Below, piece by piece: positions 1 to 5,749 of a stretch of DNA of 5,749 bases. The stretch comes from an uncultured Eubacteriales bacterium (GTDB taxonomy: Bacteria; Bacillota; Clostridia; Peptostreptococcales; Anaerovoracaceae): contig CADBSL010000051.1 of assembly GCA_902797345.1 (NCBI GenBank), positions 1-5,749 on the forward strand, given 5' to 3'. The notes under the pieces were generated by a model. The model saw only the letters and a program-made list of their open reading frames with translations, was not told the origin of the DNA and made no database searches. Each line of letters begins with the position of its first letter. Positions within the stretch are counted from its first letter, which is position 1. A program made the translations under genes and the position numbers.

Positions 1-85
1 GAGTTGACCGAGTGGCTAAGGAGCTCGCCTGGAAAGCGAGTAAGGCGTAACAGCCCCGTGGGTTCGAGTCCCATGCTCTCCGCCA
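1..85 (+). tRNA. tRNA-Ser, anticodon GGA (5' end cut by window edge)
   Basis: This serine tRNA should decode UCC and UCU. The anticodon stem CTCGC/GCGAG (24-28 and 36-40) closes a 7-nt loop with anticodon GGA at 31-33. The long variable arm (41-57), containing a GGC/GCC stem, is typical of class II tRNAs such as tRNA-Ser. The T arm is GTGGG-TTCGAGT-CCCAT (58-74). The 3' acceptor strand GCTCTCC is at 75-81, followed by the discriminator G82 and an encoded CCA at 83-85. The window's first bases, GAGT, pair with the inner part of that strand, so only three 5' bases (expected GGA) are missing. A terminator lies directly downstream. Confidence 0.95.
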
Positions 86-94
86 TATCATTTT

Positions 95-127
95 CAGTGA
101 ACTGCCGGAAGGTAGTTCACTGTTTTT
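95..127 (+). terminator. Intrinsic terminator downstream of tRNA-Ser
   Basis: A 12-bp hairpin forms between CAGTGAACTGCC (95-106) and GGTAGTTCACTG (111-122), with one G-T wobble and a GGAA loop. Five T residues follow at 123-127. It lies 10 nt after the tRNA CCA end and before the SRP RNA, so it should end tRNA transcription. I see no convincing promoter in the short gap (128-137) before the SRP RNA. SRP RNA could therefore depend partly on read-through or on a promoter overlapping this hairpin. Confidence 0.88.
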
Positions 128-137
128 AAACAGCTAA

Positions 138-280
138 ATATCCCTCGGGATTTCCCGATGAGATGGGTTCTGTGCAATAGACCTCTGTGAACGTGTCAGG
201 TCCGGAAGGAAGCAGCAATAAGCAGAACCGTCTATGTGACACAGGTCCGCCTGTTTCGTCGGGAAGTTTCGGGGGATATT
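138..280 (+). ncRNA. ffs: Signal recognition particle RNA (4.5S/SRP RNA)
   Basis: This is the RNA scaffold of the signal recognition particle, which binds Ffh and targets nascent membrane and secreted proteins to the translocon through FtsY. The diagnostic Ffh-binding apical domain is at 195-216: GTCC-GGAA-GGA with the tetraloop at 204-207, followed by the conserved AGCAGC. The two ends pair in a long helix. ATATCCC (138-144) pairs with GGGATAT (273-279), and TTCCCGA (152-158) pairs with TCGGGAA (259-265). GACCT (180-184) with AGGTC (243-247) continues the rod. About 140 nt fits a small bacterial SRP RNA with no evident Alu domain, slightly longer than the 114-nt E. coli form. The exact ends are inferred from pairing. 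The T-rich TTCTATTTT after the closing helix (279-287) may help termination. Placement just upstream of dnaX is a common bacterial arrangement. Confidence 0.9.
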
Positions 281-298
281 CTATTTTCCCACAGGATG

Positions 299-307
299 TG
301 ATATACT
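299..307 (+). promoter_or_regulatory. Possible extended -10 promoter for dnaX-recR
   Basis: TG-A-TATACT (299-307) matches the extended -10 form (TGn plus a TATAAT-like hexamer). It would place a start site near 314, about 27 nt before the dnaX start codon. No good -35 element is visible at the right distance; the hexamer 17 bp upstream is TTCTAT, a poor match. Extended -10 promoters often tolerate a weak -35. The operon could instead be read through from the SRP RNA transcript. This call rests on motif match alone. Confidence 0.4.
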
Positions 308-340
308 GATACTATCCTGAAGAACGGGAGGAAAGAGAAG

Positions 341-2167
341 ATGTATACAGCACTGTACCGAAGATACCGGCCCCGCACCTTCGACGAGATGGTGGGGCAG
401 GAACACATCGTTAAAATACTCCAAAAGCAGATCCGAACAGGGGAGATCGCGCATGCGTACCTCTTCTGCGGCACCCGGGGCACCGGGAAGACCAGCGCCG
501 CCCGGATCTTTGCCAAGGGCGTCAACTGTCTGTCCGAGGGGGAGCGGCCCTGCGGACATTGTGAAAACTGTGAGAGCATCCAAAACGGCACGTTTTTTGA
601 CGTGATCGAGATCGATGCAGCCTCCAACAACCGGGTGGAGAATATCCGGGAGCTGCGGGAAAGCGTCAAGTACCCGCCGGCTGCGGGGAAATGCAAGGTC
701 TATATCATCGACGAAGTCCATATGCTTTCCACCGCCGCCTTCAACGCTCTGCTGAAAACCCTGGAGGAACCTCCGGAGCAGGTGGTCTTTATCCTGGCCA
801 CCACGGAACCCCACAAACTGCCGGCGACGATCCTGTCCCGGTGTTTGCGGCTGGACTTCCGCCGGGTGCCGGAAGCGAAGATCCGGGAAAAACTCCGGAC
901 GGTATGTGAAGAGCTGGGGATCACCTGTGAAGAAAGTGCTCTGTCTTTGATCGCGGCCAATGGGGACGGGTCCGTCCGGGATGCGCTGAGTATCCTGGAG
1001 CAGTGCATCCCCGCCGGGGAAAAGGAACTCCTTCGGAGCGACGTGGTGGAGATCCTGGGGACTGCCGGTGAAGATGTGATGCTGGAGGCGACGGATATGC
1101 TGATCGACAGAGACATCCCGGGAGTGATGCAGATCATCGACCGGATCTCTGCCGATGGGAAGGATATCCTTCAGTTCACTCGGGACTGGATCTTCCATTT
1201 CCGGAATCTGATGATGTCCCGGTTCGCCGAAAGACTGGAGGACATTTTCGATATGTCCTGCGAAAATGCCGAGAAGGTCCGGGCTCAGGGCCAGCGGATG
1301 GATATGGGGCTGATCTCGGCCGCGATCCACGAATTGTCCGCTGCGGCTAATCAGGCCCGTTATTCTACCCAACCCCGGGTCCTGCTGGAAATGGCGGTGG
1401 TGAAATTGATGGAGCCGTCGCTGAATGATGACAGGGAAGCGCTGGTGCAGCGGCTGACCCGGCTGGAACAGATCATCGAATCAGGAATACCGGTCCGGAC
1501 GGAGAAACCGGAGAAACCCACTACAGAAGAAAAACCTAATATAAAGGAAGAAAAAACGAAAGAACCGCCGCAGGAACCTTCTCCTGCCGATAAGCCGGCG
1601 CCAAAGGCCGAACCGGAGCCGGAGAAGATGGCAGAACAAGTGCCGCCCGTGGAAGATCTCCCTCCCTGGGAAATGCCTCCCACGGAGGAAATGATGCAGG
1701 CGGCCTTTATCCCGGAGGAGGAAGAGGCCCCGACGGCGGCACCGACTCCCGAAAAACCGGAAAAAACACCCGCAGAGAATCCTGCGCCCCAAGAACCGGA
1801 GCCGGAGGAGGTTTCCGAAGAACCTTCGGAAGAGGATCCTCACAGGCAGGAGCTCCAGCAGATCTGGGACCGGGCCTTCAAGAAAGCGGTCGGTATCCGG
1901 GCTTCCCTGCGGTTATTGGAGCATGATATCCAGGCGTTGGACGAAAAGAAAGACGTCTTCATCGTCAGCGTTCCCTCTACCATCAAGAAAAACATGCTCC
2001 TGCAAAGCGGAGATATTTTTGAGGCTGCTCTGGAAGAGATCACCGGGAAGAAGCTGAAGCTGAAAGCGGAGATGGGGAATCGCCAGGACCGGGAGAAGCA
2101 GATGCAGAATACCCTGAATCAACTGGAAGAATTGCTGGGACCCGGCAAGCTGAAGGTAAAGGAATAG
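341..2167 (+). CDS. dnaX: DNA polymerase III clamp-loader subunit tau (gamma/tau)
   Basis: DnaX is the AAA+ motor of the clamp loader: it uses ATP to open the beta clamp and place it on primed DNA, and full-length tau links the loader to the polymerase and the helicase. The 608-residue product has the full N-terminal signature. Walker A GTRGTGKT is at 44-51, four zinc-binding cysteines are C63, C71, C74 and C77, and the Walker B segment IIDEVH is at 122-127. Sensor 1 ATTE is at 153-156, the SRC motif with its arginine finger R167 is at 166-168, and sensor 2 GSVRDA with R213 is at 210-215. The collar domain runs to roughly residue 370. A Pro/Glu/Lys-rich, probably disordered linker covers about 388-500, and a compact C-terminal domain covers 501-608. 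The start is fixed by GGAGG at 327-331, 9 nt before ATG, and by the conserved YTALYRRYRP beginning. The stop codon overlaps the recR ribosome binding site. Two in-frame A6 runs in the linker raise the possibility of a shorter gamma-like product. Confidence 0.98.
   Translation: MYTALYRRYRPRTFDEMVGQEHIVKILQKQIRTGEIAHAYLFCGTRGTGKTSAARIFAKGVNCLSEGERPCGHCENCESIQNGTFFDVIEIDAASNNRVENIRELRESVKYPPAAGKCKVYIIDEVHMLSTAAFNALLKTLEEPPEQVVFILATTEPHKLPATILSRCLRLDFRRVPEAKIREKLRTVCEELGITCEESALSLIAANGDGSVRDALSILEQCIPAGEKELLRSDVVEILGTAGEDVMLEATDMLIDRDIPGVMQIIDRISADGKDILQFTRDWIFHFRNLMMSRFAERLEDIFDMSCENAEKVRAQGQRMDMGLISAAIHELSAAANQARYSTQPRVLLEMAVVKLMEPSLNDDREALVQRLTRLEQIIESGIPVRTEKPEKPTTEEKPNIKEEKTKEPPQEPSPADKPAPKAEPEPEKMAEQVPPVEDLPPWEMPPTEEMMQAAFIPEEEEAPTAAPTPEKPEKTPAENPAPQEPEPEEVSEEPSEEDPHRQELQQIWDRAFKKAVGIRASLRLLEHDIQALDEKKDVFIVSVPSTIKKNMLLQSGDIFEAALEEITGKKLKLKAEMGNRQDREKQMQNTLNQLEELLGPGKLKVKE
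1551..1587 (+). promoter_or_regulatory. Candidate slippage site with downstream hairpin in dnaX
   Basis: An A6 run (1551-1556) read as GAA AAA ACG is preceded by the Shine-Dalgarno-like AAAGGAAG (1543-1550). It is followed 13 nt later by a 6-bp hairpin, GCAGGA (1570-1575) with TCCTGC (1582-1587). A shift to the -1 frame here adds about 12 residues and then meets a TAA at about 1591-1593. The product would be about 417 residues, close to the 431-residue E. coli gamma. Against it: A AAA ACG is not a good classical slippery heptamer, the hairpin is modest, and six As are few for transcriptional slippage. Programmed gamma production is known for some dnaX genes; here it is only inferred. Confidence 0.25.
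1610..1807 (+). repeat. 15-bp in-frame direct repeat in the dnaX linker
   Basis: GAACCGGAGCCGGAG occurs at 1610-1624 and again at 1793-1807. The copies are 183 nt (61 codons) apart, in the same reading frame, both encoding EPEPE. Similar GAGAAACCG-type units occur nearby, for example the near-tandem 9-mers at 1502-1519. The repeats suggest that the acidic, proline-rich linker grew by short in-frame duplications. Biased codon choice for a low-complexity Pro/Glu region could also produce them. Confidence 0.6.
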
Positions 2168-2172
2168 GAGGG
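2166..2172 (+). promoter_or_regulatory. recR ribosome binding site overlapping the dnaX stop codon
   Basis: AGGAGGG begins on the last two bases of the dnaX TAG stop (2165-2167) and ends 4 nt before the recR ATG. A ribosome finishing dnaX would cover this site, so translational coupling between the two genes is likely. It also supports the chosen recR start. Confidence 0.85.
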
Positions 2173-2176
2173 CTCC

Positions 2177-2776
2177 ATGGCTAAGTACGCAAAGCCGCTG
2201 ATGCGGCTCATCGATGAATTGTCTTCCCTGCCGGGGATCGGAGGAAAAAGTGCCCAGAGACTGGCCTTCCACATCCTATCCATGGAGGAAGAAGATGCGG
2301 AGTCTCTGGCGGAGGCGATCCTGAATGCGAAGAGATCCATGCGGTACTGTTCCGTCTGCGGGAATCTGACCGACACGGATCCCTGCAGCATCTGTCAGGA
2401 CGATACCCGGGATAAGAAGAGGATCTGTGTGGTGGAAACGCCCCGGGACGTGGCGGCACTGGAGCGGATCCGGGAATTTCGCGGGCGGTATCACGTACTT
2501 CACGGATGCATTTCCCCGGTGGACGGGATCGGTCCGGAGGACATCAACCTCCGCTCCCTGCTCCAACGGCTTCAACAGGAAGATGTGGAGGAAGTGATCA
2601 TGGCGACGAATCCCACCATCGAAGGGGAGGCCACCGCTATGTACATCGCTCGGCTGCTGAAACCGGCGGGGCTGAAGGTCTCACGGATCGCCCACGGACT
2701 GCCTGTGGGTGCGGACCTGGAGTATGCCGACGAGGTCACTTTGTCCAAGTCGCTGGAGAACCGGAAAGAACTGTAA
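2177..2776 (+). CDS. recR: Recombination mediator protein RecR
   Basis: RecR works with RecO (and RecF) to load RecA onto gaps of single-stranded DNA coated with SSB during recombinational repair. It assembles as a ring-like clamp. The 199-residue product has the normal family length and layout. A helix-hairpin-helix segment LPGIGGKSAQRLAFHIL is at 18-34. A four-cysteine zinc finger uses C58, C61, C70 and C73. A Toprim domain follows from about residue 82, beginning ICVVETPRDV with the acidic E87. The family signature SPVDGIGPEDI is at about 112-122, and NPTIEGEATA is further on. Threonine follows E87 where relatives often have E or S, which looks neutral. The gene sits 9 nt after dnaX with a strong shared ribosome binding site, so it is the second gene of the operon. 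No ybaB/ebfC gene lies between them. The likely operon terminator is at 2904-2933. Confidence 0.97.
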   Translation: MAKYAKPLMRLIDELSSLPGIGGKSAQRLAFHILSMEEEDAESLAEAILNAKRSMRYCSVCGNLTDTDPCSICQDDTRDKKRICVVETPRDVAALERIREFRGRYHVLHGCISPVDGIGPEDINLRSLLQRLQQEDVEEVIMATNPTIEGEATAMYIARLLKPAGLKVSRIAHGLPVGADLEYADEVTLSKSLENRKEL

Positions 2777-2857
2777 CGAGAATTCTCATGCAAAGTATGA
2801 TAATTTCTTCACGATATTGACAAAAACAAGCAGAAAATATTTTCCAAGTTAAAAAAT

Positions 2858-2974
2858 TGCCCGGTTTTGGGCACAAAATTGACACAAAACAAATGTTCTT
2901 TTCAAAAAATCCCTTCAAAAGAGGGATTTTTTTGCGTTTTGAATAAAATAGTGATTGAAAAAGGTGCCCAAAAA
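2858..2974. repeat. Inverted repeat TTTTGGGCAC / GTGCCCAAAA flanking the terminator
   Basis: TTTTGGGCAC at 2865-2874 is the exact reverse complement of GTGCCCAAAA at 2964-2973. The left arm also forms a local imperfect palindrome, TGCCC-N6-GGGCA (2858-2873). The right arm lies within the 17-bp spacer of the nifJ promoter. The pair could be two half-operators bound by a regulator, or could pair in a read-through transcript and enclose the recR terminator. In a 260-bp AT-rich region a 10-bp match is suggestive but not strong. Confidence 0.45.
2904..2933 (+). terminator. Intrinsic terminator of the dnaX-recR operon
   Basis: An 11-bp hairpin, AAAAAATCCCT (2904-2914) with AGGGATTTTTT (2922-2932), has a 7-nt loop. 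The T run extends to 2933. The A-rich left arm and T-rich right arm could also terminate transcription on the opposite strand. It lies 127 nt after recR and just before the nifJ promoter, so it insulates the two transcription units. Confidence 0.88.
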
Positions 2975-2983
2975 CGCTATAAT
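2955..2983 (+). promoter_or_regulatory. Strong sigma-70/sigma-A-type promoter for nifJ
   Basis: TTGAAA (2955-2960) and a perfect TATAAT (2978-2983) are separated by 17 bp. Transcription should begin near 2990, giving a leader of about 50 nt before the nifJ ATG. The promoter sits right after the recR terminator. Its near-consensus form fits high, largely constitutive expression of a central anaerobic enzyme. The arm GTGCCCAAAA in the spacer is a possible operator half-site. Confidence 0.85.
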
Positions 2984-3023
2984 GGGGGAACATCACATAG
3001 TAGATATCCCAGTTTTCGATTTT

Positions 3024-3032
3024 AAAGGAGAG
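3024..3032 (+). promoter_or_regulatory. nifJ ribosome binding site
   Basis: AAAGGAGAG places the GGAG core (3027-3030) 8 nt before ATG at 3039. This selects that ATG over the in-frame ATGs at 3051 and 3060, which have no comparable site. The resulting N-terminus MGKKMKTMDGN agrees with the known start of family members. Confidence 0.85.
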
Positions 3033-3038
3033 TTTAAA

Positions 3039-5749
3039 ATGGGCAAAAAGATGAAAACGATGGATGGCAACACCGCTGCTGCGCATATTGCGTACGCATT
3101 TACCGATGTTGCGGCGATTTACCCGATCACCCCGTCTTCCGTCATGGCGGAAAATGTGGATGAATGGTCGGCCTATGGAAGAAAGAATCTTTTTGGACAG
3201 GAGGTTTCTGTTCTGGAAATGCAGTCCGAAGGCGGAGCCGCCGGTGCACTGCATGGGTCTCTGGCCACCGGCGCATTGACCACTACATTCACCGCTTCCC
3301 AGGGTCTGCTATTAATGATCCCGAATATGTACAAGATCGCCGGGGAACTGCTCCCGGGCGTTATGCACGTCAGTGCGAGAACGATTTCCACTCATGCACT
3401 GAACATTTTCGGCGACCATTCCGACGTCATGTCCACTCGTCAGACCGGATTTGCCATGCTGGCTACCGGTTCGGTACAGGAGGTTATGGACCTGGCCGGT
3501 GTTGCACACATGGCAGCCATCGAATCCCGAGTACCTTTCCTTCACTTCTTTGATGGTTTCCGGACCTCCCACGAGATCCAGAAGATCGAGACCATTGAAT
3601 ACGAAGACCTGGCAAAGATCGTGAACTGGGACGCAATACAGGCTTTCCGGGACAATGCACTGTCTCCGGAACACCCGGTCACACGGGGCACGGCCCAAAA
3701 CCCGGATATTTTCTTCCAGGGAAGAGAAGCATCCAATAAATTCTACGATCAGGTTCCCGATATCGTGGAAGACTACATGAAAAAGATCGGAAAACTGACC
3801 GGCAGAAAATATAAACCCTTCGATTATTACGGAGACCCCAAGGCCGAATACGTGATCGTTGCCATGGGTTCCGTGACAGAGACTATCGAAGAGACCATCG
3901 ACGAACTGATGAAACAGGGTCTGAAGGTCGGCCTGGTGAAGGTTCGCCTCTACAGACCGTTCTCCGCGAAGCACCTGCTGAAGGTCATGCCGAAATCCGT
4001 GAAACGGGTAGCTGTTCTGGACAGAACCAAGGAACCGGGCTCCCCGGGAGAACCGCTGTACCTGGATGTCAAATCCGTTTTCTACGGCCAGAGAAGAGCC
4101 CCGATGATCGTGGGCGGCCGGTACGGCTTAGGGTCCAAAGACACGACCCCGCAGCAGATCTACGCGGTATACAAGAACCTGATGGAAGATAAACCGAAAG
4201 ACCGGTTCACCATCGGGATCAACGATGACGTGACCTTCACTTCACTGGATTGCTCTGAACCCTTCAAAGTGGTTCAGGAAGGCATTACCCGGTGTAAGTT
4301 CTGGGGCCTGGGTTCCGACGGTACCGTCGGTGCCAACAAGAGCGCCATTAAGATCATCGGCGACAATACGGACCTGTATGCACAGGGCTACTTCGCCTAT
4401 GACTCCAAAAAATCCGGCGGTCTGACCGTATCTCACCTGAGATTCGGTAAGAACCCCATCAAGTCCACTTACCTCATCGACGAAGCGGACTTCGTAGCCT
4501 GCCACCACCAGGCCTACATCAAAGAATACGATGTTCTGGAAGGGTTGAAACCCGGAGGGACCTTCGTACTGAACTGCATGTGGGAACCGGAAGAGCTGGA
4601 TCAGCACCTGCCGGGCCACGTGAAGAGATATCTGGCACAGAACAATATCCAGTTCTACATTATTAATGGTACCCAGATCGGTCAGGAAATCGGCCTGGGC
4701 AACCGGATCAACATGATCATGCAGTCGGCATTCTTCAAACTGGCAAATATCATCCCGGTGGAAGATGCCATGACATACTTAAAAGATGCGATCATCACTT
4801 CTTATGGGAAGAAGGGTGAACAGATCATCAACATGAACTTCGAAGCGGTAGAACGGGGCGTATCCGGTCTGCGGGAAGTTCAGATCCCTGCGTCCTGGGC
4901 AGATGCTCCGGACGATCCGGAAACGGAAAAGAAGGAATTACCGGAATTCGTGGAAAAGATCATGATGCCGATGCTGAAGCAGAAGGGTCACGAACTGCCA
5001 GTCAGCGCATTCAACGGTATCGAAGACGGGACCTTCCCGCCGGGCACCGCTGCTTACGAAAAGAGAGGCATCGCCATTACGGTTCCCAAGTGGAATCCGG
5101 ACGAATGCATCCAGTGCAACCAGTGCTCCTTCGTATGTCCTCACGCAGCCATCCGGCCGTTCCTGCTGGATGACGATGAAAAGGCCAAGGCACCGGAAGA
5201 ATTCCGGACCAATAAAGCCTTCGGCAAAGGACTGGACAAGCTTCACTTCCGTGTGGAGACTTCCCCGATGGACTGCACCGGCTGCGGCAACTGCGTAGAT
5301 ATCTGCCCGGCTAAGAACAAGGCCCTGAGCATGGTGCCCATCGACGATCACCTGGCAGAAGAAAAGCTTTGGGAATTCGCTCAGACCATCAAACCCAAGG
5401 ATCACCTGATCAACAAGAAGACGGTCCGGGGCAGCCAGTTCGCGAAACCGTTGATCGAATTCTCCGGCGCTTGTGCAGGCTGCGGCGAAACTCCTTATAT
5501 CAAGGCCATCACCCAGCTTTACGGTGAACGGATGATGATCGCCAATGCGACGGGATGTTCCTCCATCTGGGGCGCATCTGCACCGTCCACTCCTTATACA
5601 ACCAATGCAGACGGAAGAGGTCCGGCATGGTCCAATTCCTTATTCGAAGATAATGCGGAATTTGGCTTAGGTATGGCAGTCGCCAACCGTCAGATCCGTG
5701 AAAAGATCGCAGAGATCGCCAACCGTCTGGTACGGATGGAGATCCCCAA
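3039..5749 (+). CDS. nifJ: Pyruvate:ferredoxin (flavodoxin) oxidoreductase, 3' end beyond window
   Basis: This cytoplasmic enzyme converts pyruvate and CoA to acetyl-CoA and CO2 and passes electrons through three [4Fe-4S] clusters to ferredoxin or flavodoxin. It is central to anaerobic fermentation. The window holds 903 codons with no in-frame stop; the family is about 1170-1230 residues, so roughly a quarter is missing. Key positions match the numbering of the Desulfovibrio africanus enzyme as I recall it. YPITPSS at 28-34 includes T31 (pyruvate contact), and E64 in EMQSEGGAAG is the thiamine diphosphate activator. R114 in SARTIS also contacts pyruvate. GLGSDGTVGANK at 423-434 lies in the CoA-binding domain. 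Two ferredoxin motifs follow: C690, C693, C696, C700 and C746, C749, C752, C756. Proximal-cluster cysteines C812, C815 and C840 are present with E817. The fourth cysteine and the Mg-diphosphate motif lie beyond the edge. The gene has its own promoter and is not part of the recR operon. The name nifJ is historical and does not imply nitrogen fixation here. Confidence 0.98.
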   Translation, partial: MGKKMKTMDGNTAAAHIAYAFTDVAAIYPITPSSVMAENVDEWSAYGRKNLFGQEVSVLEMQSEGGAAGALHGSLATGALTTTFTASQGLLLMIPNMYKIAGELLPGVMHVSARTISTHALNIFGDHSDVMSTRQTGFAMLATGSVQEVMDLAGVAHMAAIESRVPFLHFFDGFRTSHEIQKIETIEYEDLAKIVNWDAIQAFRDNALSPEHPVTRGTAQNPDIFFQGREASNKFYDQVPDIVEDYMKKIGKLTGRKYKPFDYYGDPKAEYVIVAMGSVTETIEETIDELMKQGLKVGLVKVRLYRPFSAKHLLKVMPKSVKRVAVLDRTKEPGSPGEPLYLDVKSVFYGQRRAPMIVGGRYGLGSKDTTPQQIYAVYKNLMEDKPKDRFTIGINDDVTFTSLDCSEPFKVVQEGITRCKFWGLGSDGTVGANKSAIKIIGDNTDLYAQGYFAYDSKKSGGLTVSHLRFGKNPIKSTYLIDEADFVACHHQAYIKEYDVLEGLKPGGTFVLNCMWEPEELDQHLPGHVKRYLAQNNIQFYIINGTQIGQEIGLGNRINMIMQSAFFKLANIIPVEDAMTYLKDAIITSYGKKGEQIINMNFEAVERGVSGLREVQIPASWADAPDDPETEKKELPEFVEKIMMPMLKQKGHELPVSAFNGIEDGTFPPGTAAYEKRGIAITVPKWNPDECIQCNQCSFVCPHAAIRPFLLDDDEKAKAPEEFRTNKAFGKGLDKLHFRVETSPMDCTGCGNCVDICPAKNKALSMVPIDDHLAEEKLWEFAQTIKPKDHLINKKTVRGSQFAKPLIEFSGACAGCGETPYIKAITQLYGERMMIANATGCSSIWGASAPSTPYTTNADGRGPAWSNSLFEDNAEFGLGMAVANRQIREKIAEIANRLVRMEIP

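Noticed and set aside
281..1372. Long open frame of 363 codons on the minus strand opposite dnaX
   Set aside because: It lies antisense to a fully recognisable dnaX, has no family resemblance, and is rich in Pro, Arg, His and Gln as expected from a GC-rich complementary frame. No ribosome binding site or promoter supports it.
2778..2787. Perfect palindrome GAGAATTCTC just after recR
   Set aside because: Ten bases with no loop or T run and no second copy; too short to call an operator or terminator.
2990..3038. Possible riboswitch or leader attenuator before nifJ
   Set aside because: The leader is only about 50 nt, with no stable hairpin, terminator or known aptamer pattern.
2736..3254. Open frame of 172 codons on the minus strand spanning the recR-nifJ intergenic region
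   Set aside because: It crosses the recR 3' end, the terminator, the nifJ promoter and the nifJ start. Its composition changes sharply along its length and no motif is visible, so it is a chance frame in AT-rich DNA.
3164..3553. 129-codon + strand frame inside nifJ
   Set aside because: It is an alternative frame of nifJ and is Arg/His-rich with no conserved features, while nifJ's own frame carries E64 and R114 through the same stretch.
3312..3974. Open frame of 220 codons on the minus strand opposite nifJ
   Set aside because: It is a shadow of the conserved nifJ coding sequence, with no recognisable domain and no independent signals.
1..5749. Mobile element, CRISPR array, defence or novel multi-gene system
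   Set aside because: There are no transposase or integrase frames, no spaced repeats, and no attachment duplication at the tRNA 3' end within the window. All four main genes are conserved core genes.

Overview
This is a conserved chromosomal region with housekeeping and central-metabolism genes, all on the + strand. The organism is most likely an anaerobic member of the Bacillota. Reasons: a pyruvate:ferredoxin oxidoreductase with its own strong promoter, strong AGGAGG-type ribosome binding sites, and the order SRP RNA - dnaX - recR. A Negativicutes-like or Clostridia-like lineage of moderate GC is my guess, but the sequence alone does not settle it.

RNA block (1-280). The window opens inside a tRNA-Ser(GGA) gene that lacks only its first three acceptor bases and has an encoded CCA. 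A strong intrinsic terminator follows (95-127). Next is the signal recognition particle RNA (about 138-280), recognised by its GGAA-capped apical domain and closed by a long helix joining its two ends.

DNA maintenance block (299-2776). dnaX (341-2167) encodes the tau subunit of the DNA polymerase III clamp loader. recR (2177-2776) encodes the recombination mediator. Only 9 nt separate them, and the recR ribosome binding site overlaps the dnaX stop codon, so they are almost certainly co-transcribed and translationally linked. The small ybaB/ebfC gene that often lies between them is absent.

Intergenic region (2777-3038). This AT-rich stretch holds an intrinsic terminator (2904-2933), a near-consensus sigma-A-type promoter (TTGAAA-N17-TATAAT, 2955-2983), and a 10-bp inverted repeat with one arm inside the promoter spacer. 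It separates the recR operon from an independently expressed metabolic gene.

nifJ block (3039-5749, truncated by the window edge). 903 codons of a single-polypeptide pyruvate:ferredoxin (flavodoxin) oxidoreductase are present. They include the pyruvate/thiamine diphosphate residues, both ferredoxin-type [4Fe-4S] motifs and three of the four proximal-cluster cysteines.

I found no evidence of a mobile element, CRISPR array, defence system or undescribed multi-gene system. The points most worth checking are the missing ybaB, A6 runs in the dnaX linker that could yield a gamma-like short product, and the inverted repeat at the nifJ promoter.
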